Shown here in pieces: positions 17,103 through 26,572 of a DNA stretch of 64,000 bases. Numbering within the stretch: position 1 is the first letter of the stretch; every line of letters begins with the position of its first letter. Both the position numbers and the translations under genes were made by a program. The stretch spans positions 62,001-126,000 of the forward strand of contig VXMB01000007.1 of NCBI GenBank assembly GCA_009841265.1, read 5' to 3'. This DNA is from Gemmatimonadota bacterium. Its GTDB lineage: Bacteria; JAAXHH01. The notes beneath the pieces were generated by a model, which worked only from the letters and a program-made list of their open reading frames with translations, ran no database searches and was not told the origin of the DNA.

Positions 17103-18527
17103 TTGGCTGAAATCGATTCGAATACCGCCGCTGATCCGGTAGTCGATACCGAAGACGAAGGTCTCGTTCGGGGGCTCGGTCCCCTCGAAGCCACCACCAT
17201 CATCGTGGGCGGCGTCATCGGTTCCGGCATCTTCCAGGCGCCGAGCGCCATCGCCTCCAACGTAGGCTCGCCGGGCATGAGCCTGCTCGTCTGGCTGGTC
17301 TGCGGTCTCCTCGCCCTGTGCGGCGGGCTCTGCATCGCCGAACTCGGCGCCATGCTGCCCCGGACCGGCGGCCAGTACGTCTACGTCCGCGAAGCCTACC
17401 GCAGGCGCTGGGTTACCTTCATCTACGGCTGGTCCGCCTTCTGGCTCGTGTGGCCGGTTTCCATCGCCGCCGTCGCCAACGTATTCGCCAATTACCTGGC
17501 CAGCGTGGTCAACATCATCACCGCCGACACGGGCGGCCAGGGCATCGTCCTGAGCGACGGCGCCCAGGCGGTGATCGCCTCGGCGTGCGTGTTGATCCTG
17601 ATGATGATCAACGTGGTCGGCGTCCGATGGAGCGGCCGGGTCACCAACCTGTTTACCTTCATCAAGGTTGCCGCGCTTGGCGGACTCATCCTGCTGGGTC
17701 TGTTCATGGCCGAGAAGGGATCGATGGCCCATTTCTCGCCGCTGTTCGGCGGTGGCGGGACGGCCGTCGGCGGATTCGCACTGGGCGCTTTCGGCGCGGC
17801 CATGGTGACCGGCCTGTTCTCGTACGAAGGATGGACCTTCTCCAGTTACGTCGCCGGGGAGATGCGCGACCCGCGCCGCAATCTCCCGCTGTCGATCATC
17901 GTCGGCACGCTCTTCGTAATCGTGATCTACCTGGCGGCGAACTTCGTGTACATGCTGGTCCTGCCCTTCGAGCAGGTCCAGACCTCGCAGTGGATCGCGG
18001 CGGACGTGATGAAGGTCCTGCTGGGCGACGGGGGTGCCCTCTTCATCTCGATCGGCGTGATGTGTTCCACCTTCGGCGGGGTTAACGTCCACATGCTGGT
18101 GGCTCCCCGCCTGTTTTTCGCCCAAAGCAGGGACGGTCTTTTCTTCAAGGGGCTCAGCCGCGCACACCCGAGATTCCGCACACCGGCGGCATCCATTCTC
18201 GCCCAGGGCATTCTGGCCGCCCTGTTCGCGCTGACGCCGAGATTCGAGGATATCATCTCCTACGGTTCCTTCACTTCTTACTTTTTTTCCATCCTCGCGA
18301 TCGCCGCGGTCATCGTGCTGCGCTTCAGCCGGCCCGACGCGAATCGACCTTACAGGACCTGGGGCTATCCGGTTACGCCCCTCCTCTTCCTCGCCGTCAT
18401 ATCCGGTTACCTTGTGTCTCTGCTGACTAACGTGGCGTTCATCTACAATACGCTCATCGGCCTGGCCATCGTCGCCGCCGGCTTTCCCTTCTACTTCTAC
18501 TGGGAAAAGAAAAACAAAGGAAACTGA
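17103..18527 (+). CDS. APC-superfamily amino-acid permease
   Basis: 474-aa transporter with about 12 hydrophobic helices. The first carries the APC substrate-binding signature GGVIGSGIFQAPS. GQYVYVREAYRRRWVTFIYGW and the FSYEGW region of helix 6 resemble the LAT/SteT branch (neutral amino acids). It starts with TTG behind GAGGTGAGGA. The N-terminal 25 residues are acidic and cytoplasmic. The next gene follows 8 bp after the stop, suggesting co-transcription. The substrate cannot be told from sequence. Confidence 0.88.
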   Translation: MAEIDSNTAADPVVDTEDEGLVRGLGPLEATTIIVGGVIGSGIFQAPSAIASNVGSPGMSLLVWLVCGLLALCGGLCIAELGAMLPRTGGQYVYVREAYRRRWVTFIYGWSAFWLVWPVSIAAVANVFANYLASVVNIITADTGGQGIVLSDGAQAVIASACVLILMMINVVGVRWSGRVTNLFTFIKVAALGGLILLGLFMAEKGSMAHFSPLFGGGGTAVGGFALGAFGAAMVTGLFSYEGWTFSSYVAGEMRDPRRNLPLSIIVGTLFVIVIYLAANFVYMLVLPFEQVQTSQWIAADVMKVLLGDGGALFISIGVMCSTFGGVNVHMLVAPRLFFAQSRDGLFFKGLSRAHPRFRTPAASILAQGILAALFALTPRFEDIISYGSFTSYFFSILAIAAVIVLRFSRPDANRPYRTWGYPVTPLLFLAVISGYLVSLLTNVAFIYNTLIGLAIVAAGFPFYFYWEKKNKGN

Positions 18528-18535
18528 GGGATTTC

Positions 18536-19468
18536 ATGCGGGATTTGCTGATCGTGGAACAGAATAACGTCATTCGCTACGATGACGTGTCACTCTCCCA
18601 TCTCCAGGAGACCCTCGACGGCTCGAGGGGCCTGTTCTGGCTGGACATCGAGCAGATCACGGACGAAGACGCGGCGTTCCTGAGCGATTTCAAGGAGTTC
18701 GGCGTCCACCCCCTGTCGGTGAAAGCCTGCCGGGAGGTCTCCACCCGTCCCTATTCGGCGGTGTTTCCGGGACACCTGTTCATCGTCTTGCACGTGCAGG
18801 AGGGTCCGGACGCGCCGCTGGCCAAGTTGGGGTTCTTCCTGGCGCCCGACTACCTGGTTACCGTTCATGCCACCCCGCTGGCCTTTTTGCAGGAAGTCAA
18901 GGACCGGATCCAGCGGGATGCCCAGCTGATGCGGTCCACGGACCAGGCGGTCGGCCTGATCATGCAGACCATTGCTGACTGCCAGGACCCGCTGGTTGCC
19001 GAGCTTGTCGTGGAAACGATTCCACCGGATCAGGACCTGGAAGCCCAATGGATCTACGACAGGCAGCGCCGCCTGAACGACATGATCCATCTCGTAAAAC
19101 CACAATGCGACATCGTCCACTCGCTATACGCCGGCGAGAAACTCTCCCTGCAGCCGGATGCGGTCGTCCAACTGCAGGACGCGTATCACCGGTTCAGGAA
19201 TATGGCCGACGCGCTCACGCGCACCTGGGAAATGCTGAACGACGCGGCGATGGCCGCCCAGACGAAAGCCCTCAGGAGAATCGACGCCTCCTCGCGGCGC
19301 CTGACCTTCCTGGTCGCCCTGTTGCTTCCCGTGCTCGTCATAGCCGTCCTGCTCGGGATCGACGATCCCCCGATGAGCAACGTGGCCACGCCGGCGGTCG
19401 TGGGCATCGGCCTGGCGGTTTCATTGCTGGTCGCCATCGTGTTGGTCCTCACAGCGAGAAAGCGATAA
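18536..19468 (+). CDS. divergent CorA-like divalent-cation transport protein
   Basis: 310-aa protein with the CorA layout: N-terminal alpha/beta domain, a long helical stretch (about 110-255) and two C-terminal helices, 259-280 and 287-306. The hallmark GMN after the first helix is absent; GID stands there (LLGIDDPPMSN), and the loop between helices is very short. HPLSVKACREVSTRP resembles the CorA signature after the first strands. Without GMN, Mg2+ transport is doubtful. ZntB-like or other substrates are possible. GAGG lies 6 bp before the ATG. Confidence 0.7.
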   Translation: MRDLLIVEQNNVIRYDDVSLSHLQETLDGSRGLFWLDIEQITDEDAAFLSDFKEFGVHPLSVKACREVSTRPYSAVFPGHLFIVLHVQEGPDAPLAKLGFFLAPDYLVTVHATPLAFLQEVKDRIQRDAQLMRSTDQAVGLIMQTIADCQDPLVAELVVETIPPDQDLEAQWIYDRQRRLNDMIHLVKPQCDIVHSLYAGEKLSLQPDAVVQLQDAYHRFRNMADALTRTWEMLNDAAMAAQTKALRRIDASSRRLTFLVALLLPVLVIAVLLGIDDPPMSNVATPAVVGIGLAVSLLVAIVLVLTARKR

Positions 19469-19493
19469 CGGACTTAAACTCCTCGAGGTACCG

Positions 19494-20942
19494 TTGAACC
19501 GTCGGCCAGTCATTCGTTCCCTCCTACGGGGTCTCCTATTACGGGGACTCCTCTTTACGGGCGTCGTATTTCACGCCGGCGACCCGGCCTTCATCTCCGC
19601 GCAGGACCGCCTGGTCATCGTCTCTCCGCACTGGGAAGGCATCCGCTACGAATTCACCCGGGGTTTCGACGCCTTTTACCGCGAAGAAACCGGCCGCGGG
19701 GTCGAGGTCGAGTGGATGGACGTGGGTGGGACTTCAGAGATCATCCGGTTCATAAAGTCCGAGTTCACCGGCAAGCCGGAAGGCATCGGGATCGACATGA
19801 TGTACGGCGGGGGCAGCGATCCGTTCGTGGAACTGGCGCGCCTCGACCTCCTGGCGCCTTACCGCCTTCCCGATGACCAGTTGGACGGGCTGCTGGCCGA
19901 GGCGGGCGGATATCCGATATACGACGCGGAATACCGGTGGTACGGCGCGACAATGGCCGGGTTCGGCATCATGTACAACAAGCGGGTGGCGCAACTCGTG
20001 GAACTGCCCGTGCCGGAGACCTGGGAAGACCTGGCCGATCCCCGGCTCTACTCGTGGGTCGGCTCGGCCGATCCCCGGAAGAGCGGCAGCGCGCACGTGC
20101 CTTTCGAGATCATGCTGCAGGTCTACGGCTGGGAACGGGGCTGGCAGATCATTACCGCCCTGGGCGCCAACGCCCGGGGGTTCGCGAACTCGGGAAGCCA
20201 GGTGCCCAAAGACGTGACGTCCGGCGAAGTGGCCTACGGGATGGCCATCGATTTCTACGCCTGGGCACAGATCAACGCCGTGGGCCCCGAGATGATCGGA
20301 TATACCATGCCGGACAATCTCACGATCCTGAACCCGGACGGCATTTCCATTCTGAAAGGCGCGCCCAATATGGCCGTGGCGCAGGCCTTCCTTCGCTATG
20401 TCCTGTCCGAAGCCGGACAGCGCCTGTGGATGCAGAAACCCGGTACGCCGGGCGGGCCGGAGCAGTTCCAGCTGAACCGGTTCACGGTGCTGCCCCGCCT
20501 CTACCAGCGCATCGATCCGGCGCACACTTCGGTCACTTTCAATCCCTTTGCGTGGAAATCGTCCTTCGTGTACGATGCCGTGAAAGGCGCTGCGCGGCGT
20601 CATATCGTCGACGACATGATCGGCGTCTTCGTCATCGACGCCCACGCGGCCCTGCAGCGAACATGGCGGCGCGCCATCGAAACGGGCGACGTGGAGCGTC
20701 TCCTGCCGTCGCTGGGCGCCGTACCGATCACGGAGGAGGAATCGCTGGCCCTGGACGACCGCTGGCGGGACCAGGCCTTCCGGAACCGGACCCTGCTCTC
20801 GTGGAGCCGGCTGGCGGCCGAGAAGTACGGATCGGGCGCGTCCGGCTGGGCCGGCGCCAGGTACCTGCTCTTCTCCGGCAGCGGCCTGGTACTGGCGGGG
20901 ATGGTGCTTTACCTTTGGAGGTTGAAGCGGAGAAGCGGTTGA
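19494..20942 (+). CDS. iron-type ABC transporter substrate-binding protein with C-terminal membrane anchor
   Basis: 482-aa protein: N-terminal hydrophobic signal (about 8-25), then a type-II binding fold (VIVSPHWEGIRYEFTRGF, GIMYNKRV, ETWEDLADP) as in Fbp/AfuA-like proteins. Unusually, a second membrane helix lies at the extreme C-terminus (about 455-475, LLFSGSGLVLAGMVLYLWRL) followed by basic residues, so the protein may be tethered by its tail. TTG start with GAGG 7 bp upstream. The ATPase and permease genes follow at once. The ligand could be ferric iron, but phosphonate or thiamine types are not excluded. Confidence 0.8.
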   Translation: MNRRPVIRSLLRGLLLRGLLFTGVVFHAGDPAFISAQDRLVIVSPHWEGIRYEFTRGFDAFYREETGRGVEVEWMDVGGTSEIIRFIKSEFTGKPEGIGIDMMYGGGSDPFVELARLDLLAPYRLPDDQLDGLLAEAGGYPIYDAEYRWYGATMAGFGIMYNKRVAQLVELPVPETWEDLADPRLYSWVGSADPRKSGSAHVPFEIMLQVYGWERGWQIITALGANARGFANSGSQVPKDVTSGEVAYGMAIDFYAWAQINAVGPEMIGYTMPDNLTILNPDGISILKGAPNMAVAQAFLRYVLSEAGQRLWMQKPGTPGGPEQFQLNRFTVLPRLYQRIDPAHTSVTFNPFAWKSSFVYDAVKGAARRHIVDDMIGVFVIDAHAALQRTWRRAIETGDVERLLPSLGAVPITEEESLALDDRWRDQAFRNRTLLSWSRLAAEKYGSGASGWAGARYLLFSGSGLVLAGMVLYLWRLKRRSG

Positions 20943-21006
20943 GGTACGGACGGATGCGTGATATTTCATACCCTGAATGGTTTTGCATATCTGGGGAGAA
21001 CGAAGC

Positions 21007-22122
21007 ATGGTCAGTCTGACCCTGCGGGGAATAACTCGAAAATTCGGTGACGTGACGGCGGTCGACGACGTGTCGGTGGAGATCGCCGGAGGTGAACTGT
21101 TCTTTCTCCTGGGCCCATCCGGCTGCGGAAAGACGACGCTCCTTCGATTGATCGCCGGGTTCTACGCGCCCGACGCGGGAAGCATCCTGTTCGACGACAA
21201 GGACGTGACGAGGACGCCGCCCCACCGGCGGAACACGGGCATGGTGTTCCAGAACTACGCGCTCTGGCCGCACATGTCCGTCTGGGAGAACGTGGCCTAT
21301 GGACTCGTCCTGCGCAAGATCCCGTCATCGGAGCAGAACGACCGCGTCTCGGAAGCCCTGAAGATGGTGCGGATGGATCCCTACGGGCAGCGGTCGCCGA
21401 ACCAGTTGTCCGGCGGCCAGCAGCAGCGCGTGGCCCTCGCCCGCGCCCTCGTGATCCGGCCCGACGTGGTGCTGCTCGACGAGCCTTTGTCCAACCTGGA
21501 CGCCCGGCTTCGCCTGGAAATGCGCGATGAGATCCGGCGGATCCACGATGAGACCGGCACGACGATGATCTACGTGACCCACGACCAGAAGGAAGCCCTT
21601 TCCATGGCGGACCGCGTGGCCGTGATGGATATGGGGGCCGTGGCCCAGACCGGGGAGCCGCGTTCGATCTACGATCGGCCCGCGAACGCGTTCGTGGCGG
21701 ATTTCATCGGAGAGACGAATTTCGTGGCCGGCCGGTTGACGCGTTCGGAGCTTCCCCTGGCCGTCGAGACCGCGGTCGGCGTCCTCCATTCGACGGTCGA
21801 ACCCGTCGAGGACCTGTCGCCGGGCGACGAAGTGGTCTGCTCCGTCCGGCCCGAGGCCATCCGTGTTTCGGATCCGGACACCGCCGCCGGCGAAGACGCC
21901 GCCACCGGCGAGGACGAGAACGAGGAGGAGAACGTGATGGACGGCGTCGTGCGGCAGACCGTCTACCTAGGCGACCACGAGCAGTATTCGGTCCGTCTGG
22001 ACGACGGCACGCCGATGAAGCTGGTGGACCACCGTCCCGGCCGGCGGCTCGCCGGCCCCGGTGCGCCGGTCCGGTTGAAATGCGACGCGTCACAGGTCGT
22101 GGTGCTCGGGAAACCGGGATAG
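21007..22122 (+). CDS. ABC transporter ATPase (iron/spermidine type, with TOBE domain)
   Basis: 371-aa ATPase. Walker A is GPSGCGKTT, the Q-loop FQNYALWPH, the signature LSGGQQQRVALARAL, Walker B VVLLDEP and the switch VTHDQ. From about residue 245 a TOBE-type regulatory domain follows, interrupted by an acidic stretch (AGEDAATGEDENEEEN). The ATG is chosen with GGGGAG upstream. A start 30 bp earlier is possible. Middle gene of the 19494-23845 transporter. Confidence 0.92.
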   Translation: MVSLTLRGITRKFGDVTAVDDVSVEIAGGELFFLLGPSGCGKTTLLRLIAGFYAPDAGSILFDDKDVTRTPPHRRNTGMVFQNYALWPHMSVWENVAYGLVLRKIPSSEQNDRVSEALKMVRMDPYGQRSPNQLSGGQQQRVALARALVIRPDVVLLDEPLSNLDARLRLEMRDEIRRIHDETGTTMIYVTHDQKEALSMADRVAVMDMGAVAQTGEPRSIYDRPANAFVADFIGETNFVAGRLTRSELPLAVETAVGVLHSTVEPVEDLSPGDEVVCSVRPEAIRVSDPDTAAGEDAATGEDENEEENVMDGVVRQTVYLGDHEQYSVRLDDGTPMKLVDHRPGRRLAGPGAPVRLKCDASQVVVLGKPG

Positions 22123-22144
22123 CGGTACCGCGGAGCCTGCCCTC

Positions 22145-23845
22145 ATGCCCAGTAGCCGATTCGATCTCTCGGACCTGACCCCCGGCGTCGTCGCCATCCT
22201 GGGCATTCTCGTCCTTTTCTTCGGCCTCTTCCTGTTCTACCCGATCCTGCACGTCCTGTTGAACGCCTTCTACACGGACGAACAGTTTTCCGTGGAGTTC
22301 TTCGGGCTGATGCTGCAGAGCCCCGTGCAGCAGCGGGCGCTGATCAACAGTTTCGAGCTGGGCATCGTCACGACCGCCCTCACGACGATCATCGCCCTGC
22401 CCATGGCCGTCGCCCTCGTGCGGTACGATTTCATCGGGAAGGGCCTGCTGGGCGGACTCGCCCTCGTGCCCATGATCATGCCCCCTTTCGTGGGCGCCAT
22501 CGGGATGAAGCAGATGTTCGCCCGGTTCGGTTCGATCAACCTGTTCCTCCTGGAAACGGGCCTGATCGACGCGCCCATCGACTGGTTCGGAGGCGGCGGA
22601 TTCTGGGGCGTCGTGATCCTCGAGGCGCTGCACCTGTACCCCATCATGTACCTGAACATCGCCGCCGCGCTGGCCAACGTGGACCCCAGCCTGGAGGAGT
22701 CGGCCCGCAACGTAGGCGCGGGCGGCTTCCGACTGTTCCGCACCGTTACGTTCCCGCTCATGCTGCCCGGATACTTCGCCGGCGCGATCATCGTCTTCAT
22801 CTGGGCCTTTACGGACCTGGGCACGCCCCTGATCTTCGAATTCCGCGAGGTGGTGGCGGTCCAGATCTTCAACATGTCCACCGACGTTCACGCGAATCCC
22901 CTGGGCTACGCCCTGGTCGTCTTCGTTGTCCTGGTCACCCTCGCCCTGTTCTACCTCTCCAAGAAGTTCTTCGGCGGCCGCCATTACGAGATGGTCGCCC
23001 GCGGCCACGTGGCGTCGGCCTCGAAGCGCGCGACCTCGTTCGAGACCGTACTGATCTGGGGCATGCTCCTCTCCATCACGGGCATCGCGCTGATCCCCCA
23101 CCTCAGCGTGGTCCTCACCTCCGTGACTGAACGCTGGTTCATGACCGTGCTCCCCACCGACTACACCGTCGCCTATTACGGGCAGATCTTCGCCCACGAC
23201 CTGACCCTGCTTTCCATCCGGAACAGCCTGTGGCTGAGCGTGATGAGCACCATCATCGATATCGTCCTCGGCGTCGCCATCGCTTACCTGCTGACCCGCC
23301 GGCGCTTCCCGTTCCGGGACGCGCTGGACGCCGTGGCCATGTTGCCCCTGGCGCTGCCGGGCCTGGTACTCGCCTTCGGCTACATCTCCGGTTTTTCGGG
23401 GACCTTCCTGGACGTCCGCGTCTCCCCGGTGCCCCTGCTCATCATCGCCTATGCCGTTCGTCGCCTTCCCTACATGGTCCGGGCCGCCTACGCCGGGTTC
23501 CAGCAGATGAGCGTCACCCTGGAAGAGGCTTCCATGAACATGGGCGCCGGCCCCTTGAGAACGCTCTGGAAAATCACCATGCCCCTCGTCCTCGCCAACG
23601 TGGCGGCGGGCGCCATACTCTCCTTCTCTTTCGCCATGCTCGAAGTGAGCGACAGCCTGATCCTGGCCATCAAGGAACAGTACTACCCCATAACCAAGGC
23701 CATCTACAGCCTGATGGGGCGCATTACCGACGGACCCTACATGGCGAGCGCCATGGGCATGCTGGGCATGATCCTCCTGGCATGCAGTTTGCTGTTTACT
23801 GGTAAAGTACTCGGCAGAAGAATGGGCCAGCTGTTCAAGGTATAG
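22145..23845 (+). CDS. fused two-domain ABC transporter permease (iron/FbpB type)
   Basis: 566-aa permease with about 12 helices, two homologous halves in one chain. Each half has an EAA coupling loop: SLEESARNVGAGGFRLFRTVTFPL near 185 and TLEEASMNMGAGPLRTLWKITMPL near 460. Such fused permeases are typical of FbpB/AfuB ferric-iron systems, which need one permease chain. GGAG lies 9 bp before the ATG, 22 bp after the ATPase gene. Confidence 0.9.
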   Translation: MPSSRFDLSDLTPGVVAILGILVLFFGLFLFYPILHVLLNAFYTDEQFSVEFFGLMLQSPVQQRALINSFELGIVTTALTTIIALPMAVALVRYDFIGKGLLGGLALVPMIMPPFVGAIGMKQMFARFGSINLFLLETGLIDAPIDWFGGGGFWGVVILEALHLYPIMYLNIAAALANVDPSLEESARNVGAGGFRLFRTVTFPLMLPGYFAGAIIVFIWAFTDLGTPLIFEFREVVAVQIFNMSTDVHANPLGYALVVFVVLVTLALFYLSKKFFGGRHYEMVARGHVASASKRATSFETVLIWGMLLSITGIALIPHLSVVLTSVTERWFMTVLPTDYTVAYYGQIFAHDLTLLSIRNSLWLSVMSTIIDIVLGVAIAYLLTRRRFPFRDALDAVAMLPLALPGLVLAFGYISGFSGTFLDVRVSPVPLLIIAYAVRRLPYMVRAAYAGFQQMSVTLEEASMNMGAGPLRTLWKITMPLVLANVAAGAILSFSFAMLEVSDSLILAIKEQYYPITKAIYSLMGRITDGPYMASAMGMLGMILLACSLLFTGKVLGRRMGQLFKV

Positions 23846-23967
23846 AACCAACCACACGGAATCTGCGTCTAACGGAATAGCAGGATTTGTGCGAGAGAGG
23901 CCGGAACTTCGGTCGCGGGTCGGATGGTACGGCATGCGGCCGCGTGAATGGTACGGTCTCGCGTGAT

Positions 23968-24001
23968 GAAACGGTTCCAGAGTTGAAACGGTTCCCGGTT
24001 T
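23968..24001. repeat. two 17-bp tandem units upstream of the DUF502 gene
   Basis: gaaacggttccagagtt is followed directly by gaaacggttcccggttt, with 13 of 17 positions identical. A related GGTACGG word is also doubled just upstream. Confidence 0.55.
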
Positions 24002-24021
24002 CGGAAGACAAGGCGCAAACC

Positions 24022-24858
24022 ATGTCCACCTTCAATATGGATAACCTCCGGAAGCGTCCATCCAGATTTTCCAGATTCCGCCAGCGAATCAAGCGTACGA
24101 TGGTGTCCGGACTGATCGCACTCATTCCGCTCACCATCACCGTCGCCGTGCTGAGCTGGCTGCTGACCTGGCTGGACTCCTTCGCCGCGCCGGTCATACG
24201 CGGGTTGCTGGGACTGGACACCCGCATCCCGGGACTGGGCATCCTGCTCATGCTGATCGTGATTTTCCTGGCTGGCTTCGTGGCTTCGAACGTGGTGGGC
24301 AGGAAGCTGATCACTTGGTTCGAAGACCTCATGATGCGGCTTCCCGTCGCGCGAAGGGTGTACCACCCGGTAAGGAAAATCCTGGACACCTTCACGATGA
24401 CGGGGGAGACCAGGACCTGGAAGACCGTCGTGGTCGAGTACCCTCGCCGCGGCGCGTGGATGATCGCCTTCATCGCTGGTGACATGCCGAGTGAAGAACC
24501 AGGTGAGGATCTGGTGAGCGTTTTCGTGCCCAATACGCCCAATCCCGCCGCGGGTCGTGTGGTCATCGTGCCGCGCCGGGACGTGGTACCCGTGGACCTG
24601 TCGGTCGAGGAAGCGCTGGAATTCGTCGTTTCGGGCGGAACGGCCTTCAGCAACGTACTGACCCTGCCCGCGCTGCCGTCGCGCAATCAAACGGCGTCCC
24701 GGCAGGCGGAGTCCCGTTCGGCGGAGTCCCTGTCGGACCTTCCGGATTCCGCATCACGGGATGGACATCCGGTCTCCCCATCCCGAGGCAACCGTTTGGC
24801 ACCCGCATCCATGCGTGGCCGGCGCGTTCCCCTGACCCGGTCCGACGACCCGGTGTAG
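24022..24858 (+). CDS. DUF502-family membrane protein
   Basis: 278-aa protein with two membrane helices (about 32-50 and 70-92). The DUF502 core is GLIALIPLTITVAVLSW, then RRVYHPVRKILDTF and an extracytoplasmic-type beta domain with VFVPNTPNPAAGRVVIVPR. The family has no firmly known bacterial function. The last 60 residues are Ser/Arg-rich and built in part from a 15-bp DNA repeat. The ATG at 24022 is used (AAGG 8 bp upstream). An in-frame start at 23887 would add 45 residues read through an upstream repeat. Confidence 0.8.
   Translation: MSTFNMDNLRKRPSRFSRFRQRIKRTMVSGLIALIPLTITVAVLSWLLTWLDSFAAPVIRGLLGLDTRIPGLGILLMLIVIFLAGFVASNVVGRKLITWFEDLMMRLPVARRVYHPVRKILDTFTMTGETRTWKTVVVEYPRRGAWMIAFIAGDMPSEEPGEDLVSVFVPNTPNPAAGRVVIVPRRDVVPVDLSVEEALEFVVSGGTAFSNVLTLPALPSRNQTASRQAESRSAESLSDLPDSASRDGHPVSPSRGNRLAPASMRGRRVPLTRSDDPV
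24691..24735. repeat. three 15-bp tandem units in the DUF502 gene tail
   Basis: acggcgtcccggcag, gcggagtcccgttcg and gcggagtccctgtcg lie in frame and encode a TASRQ-AESRS-AESLS run. Confidence 0.65.
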
Positions 24859-24984
24859 AAACGGCCGGATCCTGTGTCTCCGGGGTTTTCGCAAAAGTCT
24901 TGTGTTTTCTTATCTTTATAGTGATTATATATCTTCTACCAACCGTATGGTTTAATATAGCCAGCGCCCAAGGAATCCTCGACG

Positions 24985-26538
24985 ATGTTTGATCTGGTCA
25001 ACCTCCTGGATATTTTCATCATAGCGGCCCTGATCTACAGCCTCTACATGTGGCTGAAGGGGACCCGGGCGTACCATATCCTGATCGGCCTCGGCATTCT
25101 GGGCATCCTCTACAGCATCGCGAACTGGAGCGGGCTGCTCCTGACCAGCCAGATCCTGCAATACCTGCTCGGCGTGACGCTCCTGTTGATCATCGTGGTC
25201 TTCCAGCCCGAAATCCGGCAACTGCTGGAACGGGTCAGTCCCCTGGTCATATTCAGGCTCCAGTCCAGTCCCATCTCCCGGCGCATTCTGAAGGAGATCA
25301 CCGAAGCCTGTTTCGAACTGTCGGAGAAGCGCATCGGCGGCCTGCTGGTCTTCCCCCGGGCGACCGGGATATCCGGCGTCGTGCAGCACGGTGTAAAGCT
25401 CGACAGTCTCGTGAGCCAGGAACTGGTCGTCAGCATCTTTCATCCGTCATCGCCGATTCACGACGGCGCGATAATCGTGGAGAAGGACCGCGTCGTCGAA
25501 GCCGCCACCTATCTGCCCCTTTCAACCCGTGAGCACCTGCCGCCACGGTACGGCACGCGCCACCGGGCGGCCCTTGGCGTATCGGAACTCGGCGATACGT
25601 TCTGCGTCGTGGTATCCGAAGAGAGCGGCGAGGTATCCGTGGCGTCCGGCGGAGATATTTCGGCCATGGCGGACCGGGAGAAGCTCTGGCAGACGCTCGA
25701 AAAGTCACTGCTGCCCATCGAGATCCCCCGAAGCAGGCCGTCGATGCGGGAAGCGATGAAGAAGATCGTCGCCCTCCGGCAGGGATACCGGTTCAATCGC
25801 AACAACCTTACCGCCAAACTGGCGTCCATCGGCGTGGCGTGTCTGCTCTGGTTCTTTCTGATCGGGCAGCAGCTGTCCGAGATCGCCATAACCGCCGCGC
25901 TCGAATTCCAGAACATCCCGGCCAATATCGAGTTGATAGACGTTTCGACCAGCGAGGTAAACGTCCGCGTGCGGGGACCCCAGGGGAGTATTTCGACGCA
26001 GACGGCGGACCAGGTCCGCGTTATGGTAGACCTGGACGATATGGAACCCGGGACGCTCACCATGCCGCTCACGGACGCGAACGTGGAGTTGCCCTACGGC
26101 GTGGTAGCCACTTCGATCGATCCGAGAAGCCTGACCATAAAATCCGACCGTATCGTAAACCGACGGATCATGATCGACTATGACCTGACCGGCCAGCTGC
26201 CCGAAGGGCTGGAGCTGGCGCGAGACGTCAGGGTGGATCCACCCTCGGTGCCGATCACGGGCCGTGAAATGGAGCTCGACCAGATCGAACGGATCATAAC
26301 GTCGCCTGCGATCGACCTGTCCCAGCTCACCGCAAGCCAGATTTTCGACTGCACCTTGAAAGTCCTTCCTCAAAACCTGACGTTTGCCTCGTTCAGCATC
26401 GAAGGGCGCGAGGTCAGTGTCCATATCGACCTGAGACCCGTCGGCGATGGCCAATCGGTATCAGAAGAAACCGCCGGACTGGACCGGGTAGCGGCTTCCC
26501 CGCAGACCAGCCTGAATAACCGGCTGAATTCACCTTGA
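24985..26538 (+). CDS. fused diadenylate cyclase (CdaA) and YbbR-repeat (CdaR) protein
   Basis: 517 aa. Residues 1-75 hold three membrane helices and 80-240 the DisA_N cyclase domain with DGA (160-162) and RHR (192-194), the catalytic signatures for making c-di-AMP from two ATP. A fourth helix (281-293) is followed by about 220 residues with YbbR-like repeats (EVNVRVRGP, VPITGRE). In Firmicutes these are two adjacent genes, cdaA and cdaR, where CdaR modulates CdaA. Here they form one chain without a frameshift. AAGGA lies 10 bp before the ATG. A D,D-carboxypeptidase gene follows, and no glmM is seen. Confidence 0.9.
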   Translation: MFDLVNLLDIFIIAALIYSLYMWLKGTRAYHILIGLGILGILYSIANWSGLLLTSQILQYLLGVTLLLIIVVFQPEIRQLLERVSPLVIFRLQSSPISRRILKEITEACFELSEKRIGGLLVFPRATGISGVVQHGVKLDSLVSQELVVSIFHPSSPIHDGAIIVEKDRVVEAATYLPLSTREHLPPRYGTRHRAALGVSELGDTFCVVVSEESGEVSVASGGDISAMADREKLWQTLEKSLLPIEIPRSRPSMREAMKKIVALRQGYRFNRNNLTAKLASIGVACLLWFFLIGQQLSEIAITAALEFQNIPANIELIDVSTSEVNVRVRGPQGSISTQTADQVRVMVDLDDMEPGTLTMPLTDANVELPYGVVATSIDPRSLTIKSDRIVNRRIMIDYDLTGQLPEGLELARDVRVDPPSVPITGREMELDQIERIITSPAIDLSQLTASQIFDCTLKVLPQNLTFASFSIEGREVSVHIDLRPVGDGQSVSEETAGLDRVAASPQTSLNNRLNSP

Positions 26539-26564
26539 CTTAGCCTTACATCCCGTCCTATTTT
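26535..26564 (+). promoter_or_regulatory. candidate promoter for the carboxypeptidase gene
   Basis: TTGACT, 18 bp, TATTTT, with the -35 overlapping the end of the cdaA-ybbR gene. The ATG lies only 9 bp beyond the -10 and has no ribosome site, so a transcript from here would be leaderless. Confidence 0.35.
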
Positions 26565-26572
26565 CCCATGCT

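Noticed and set aside
21704..23935. 743-codon open frame on the minus strand opposite the iron-type ABC genes
   Set aside because: Its composition (His, Gln, Glu, Gly runs) is the usual antisense image of membrane-protein genes; the permease on the other strand has both EAA loops.
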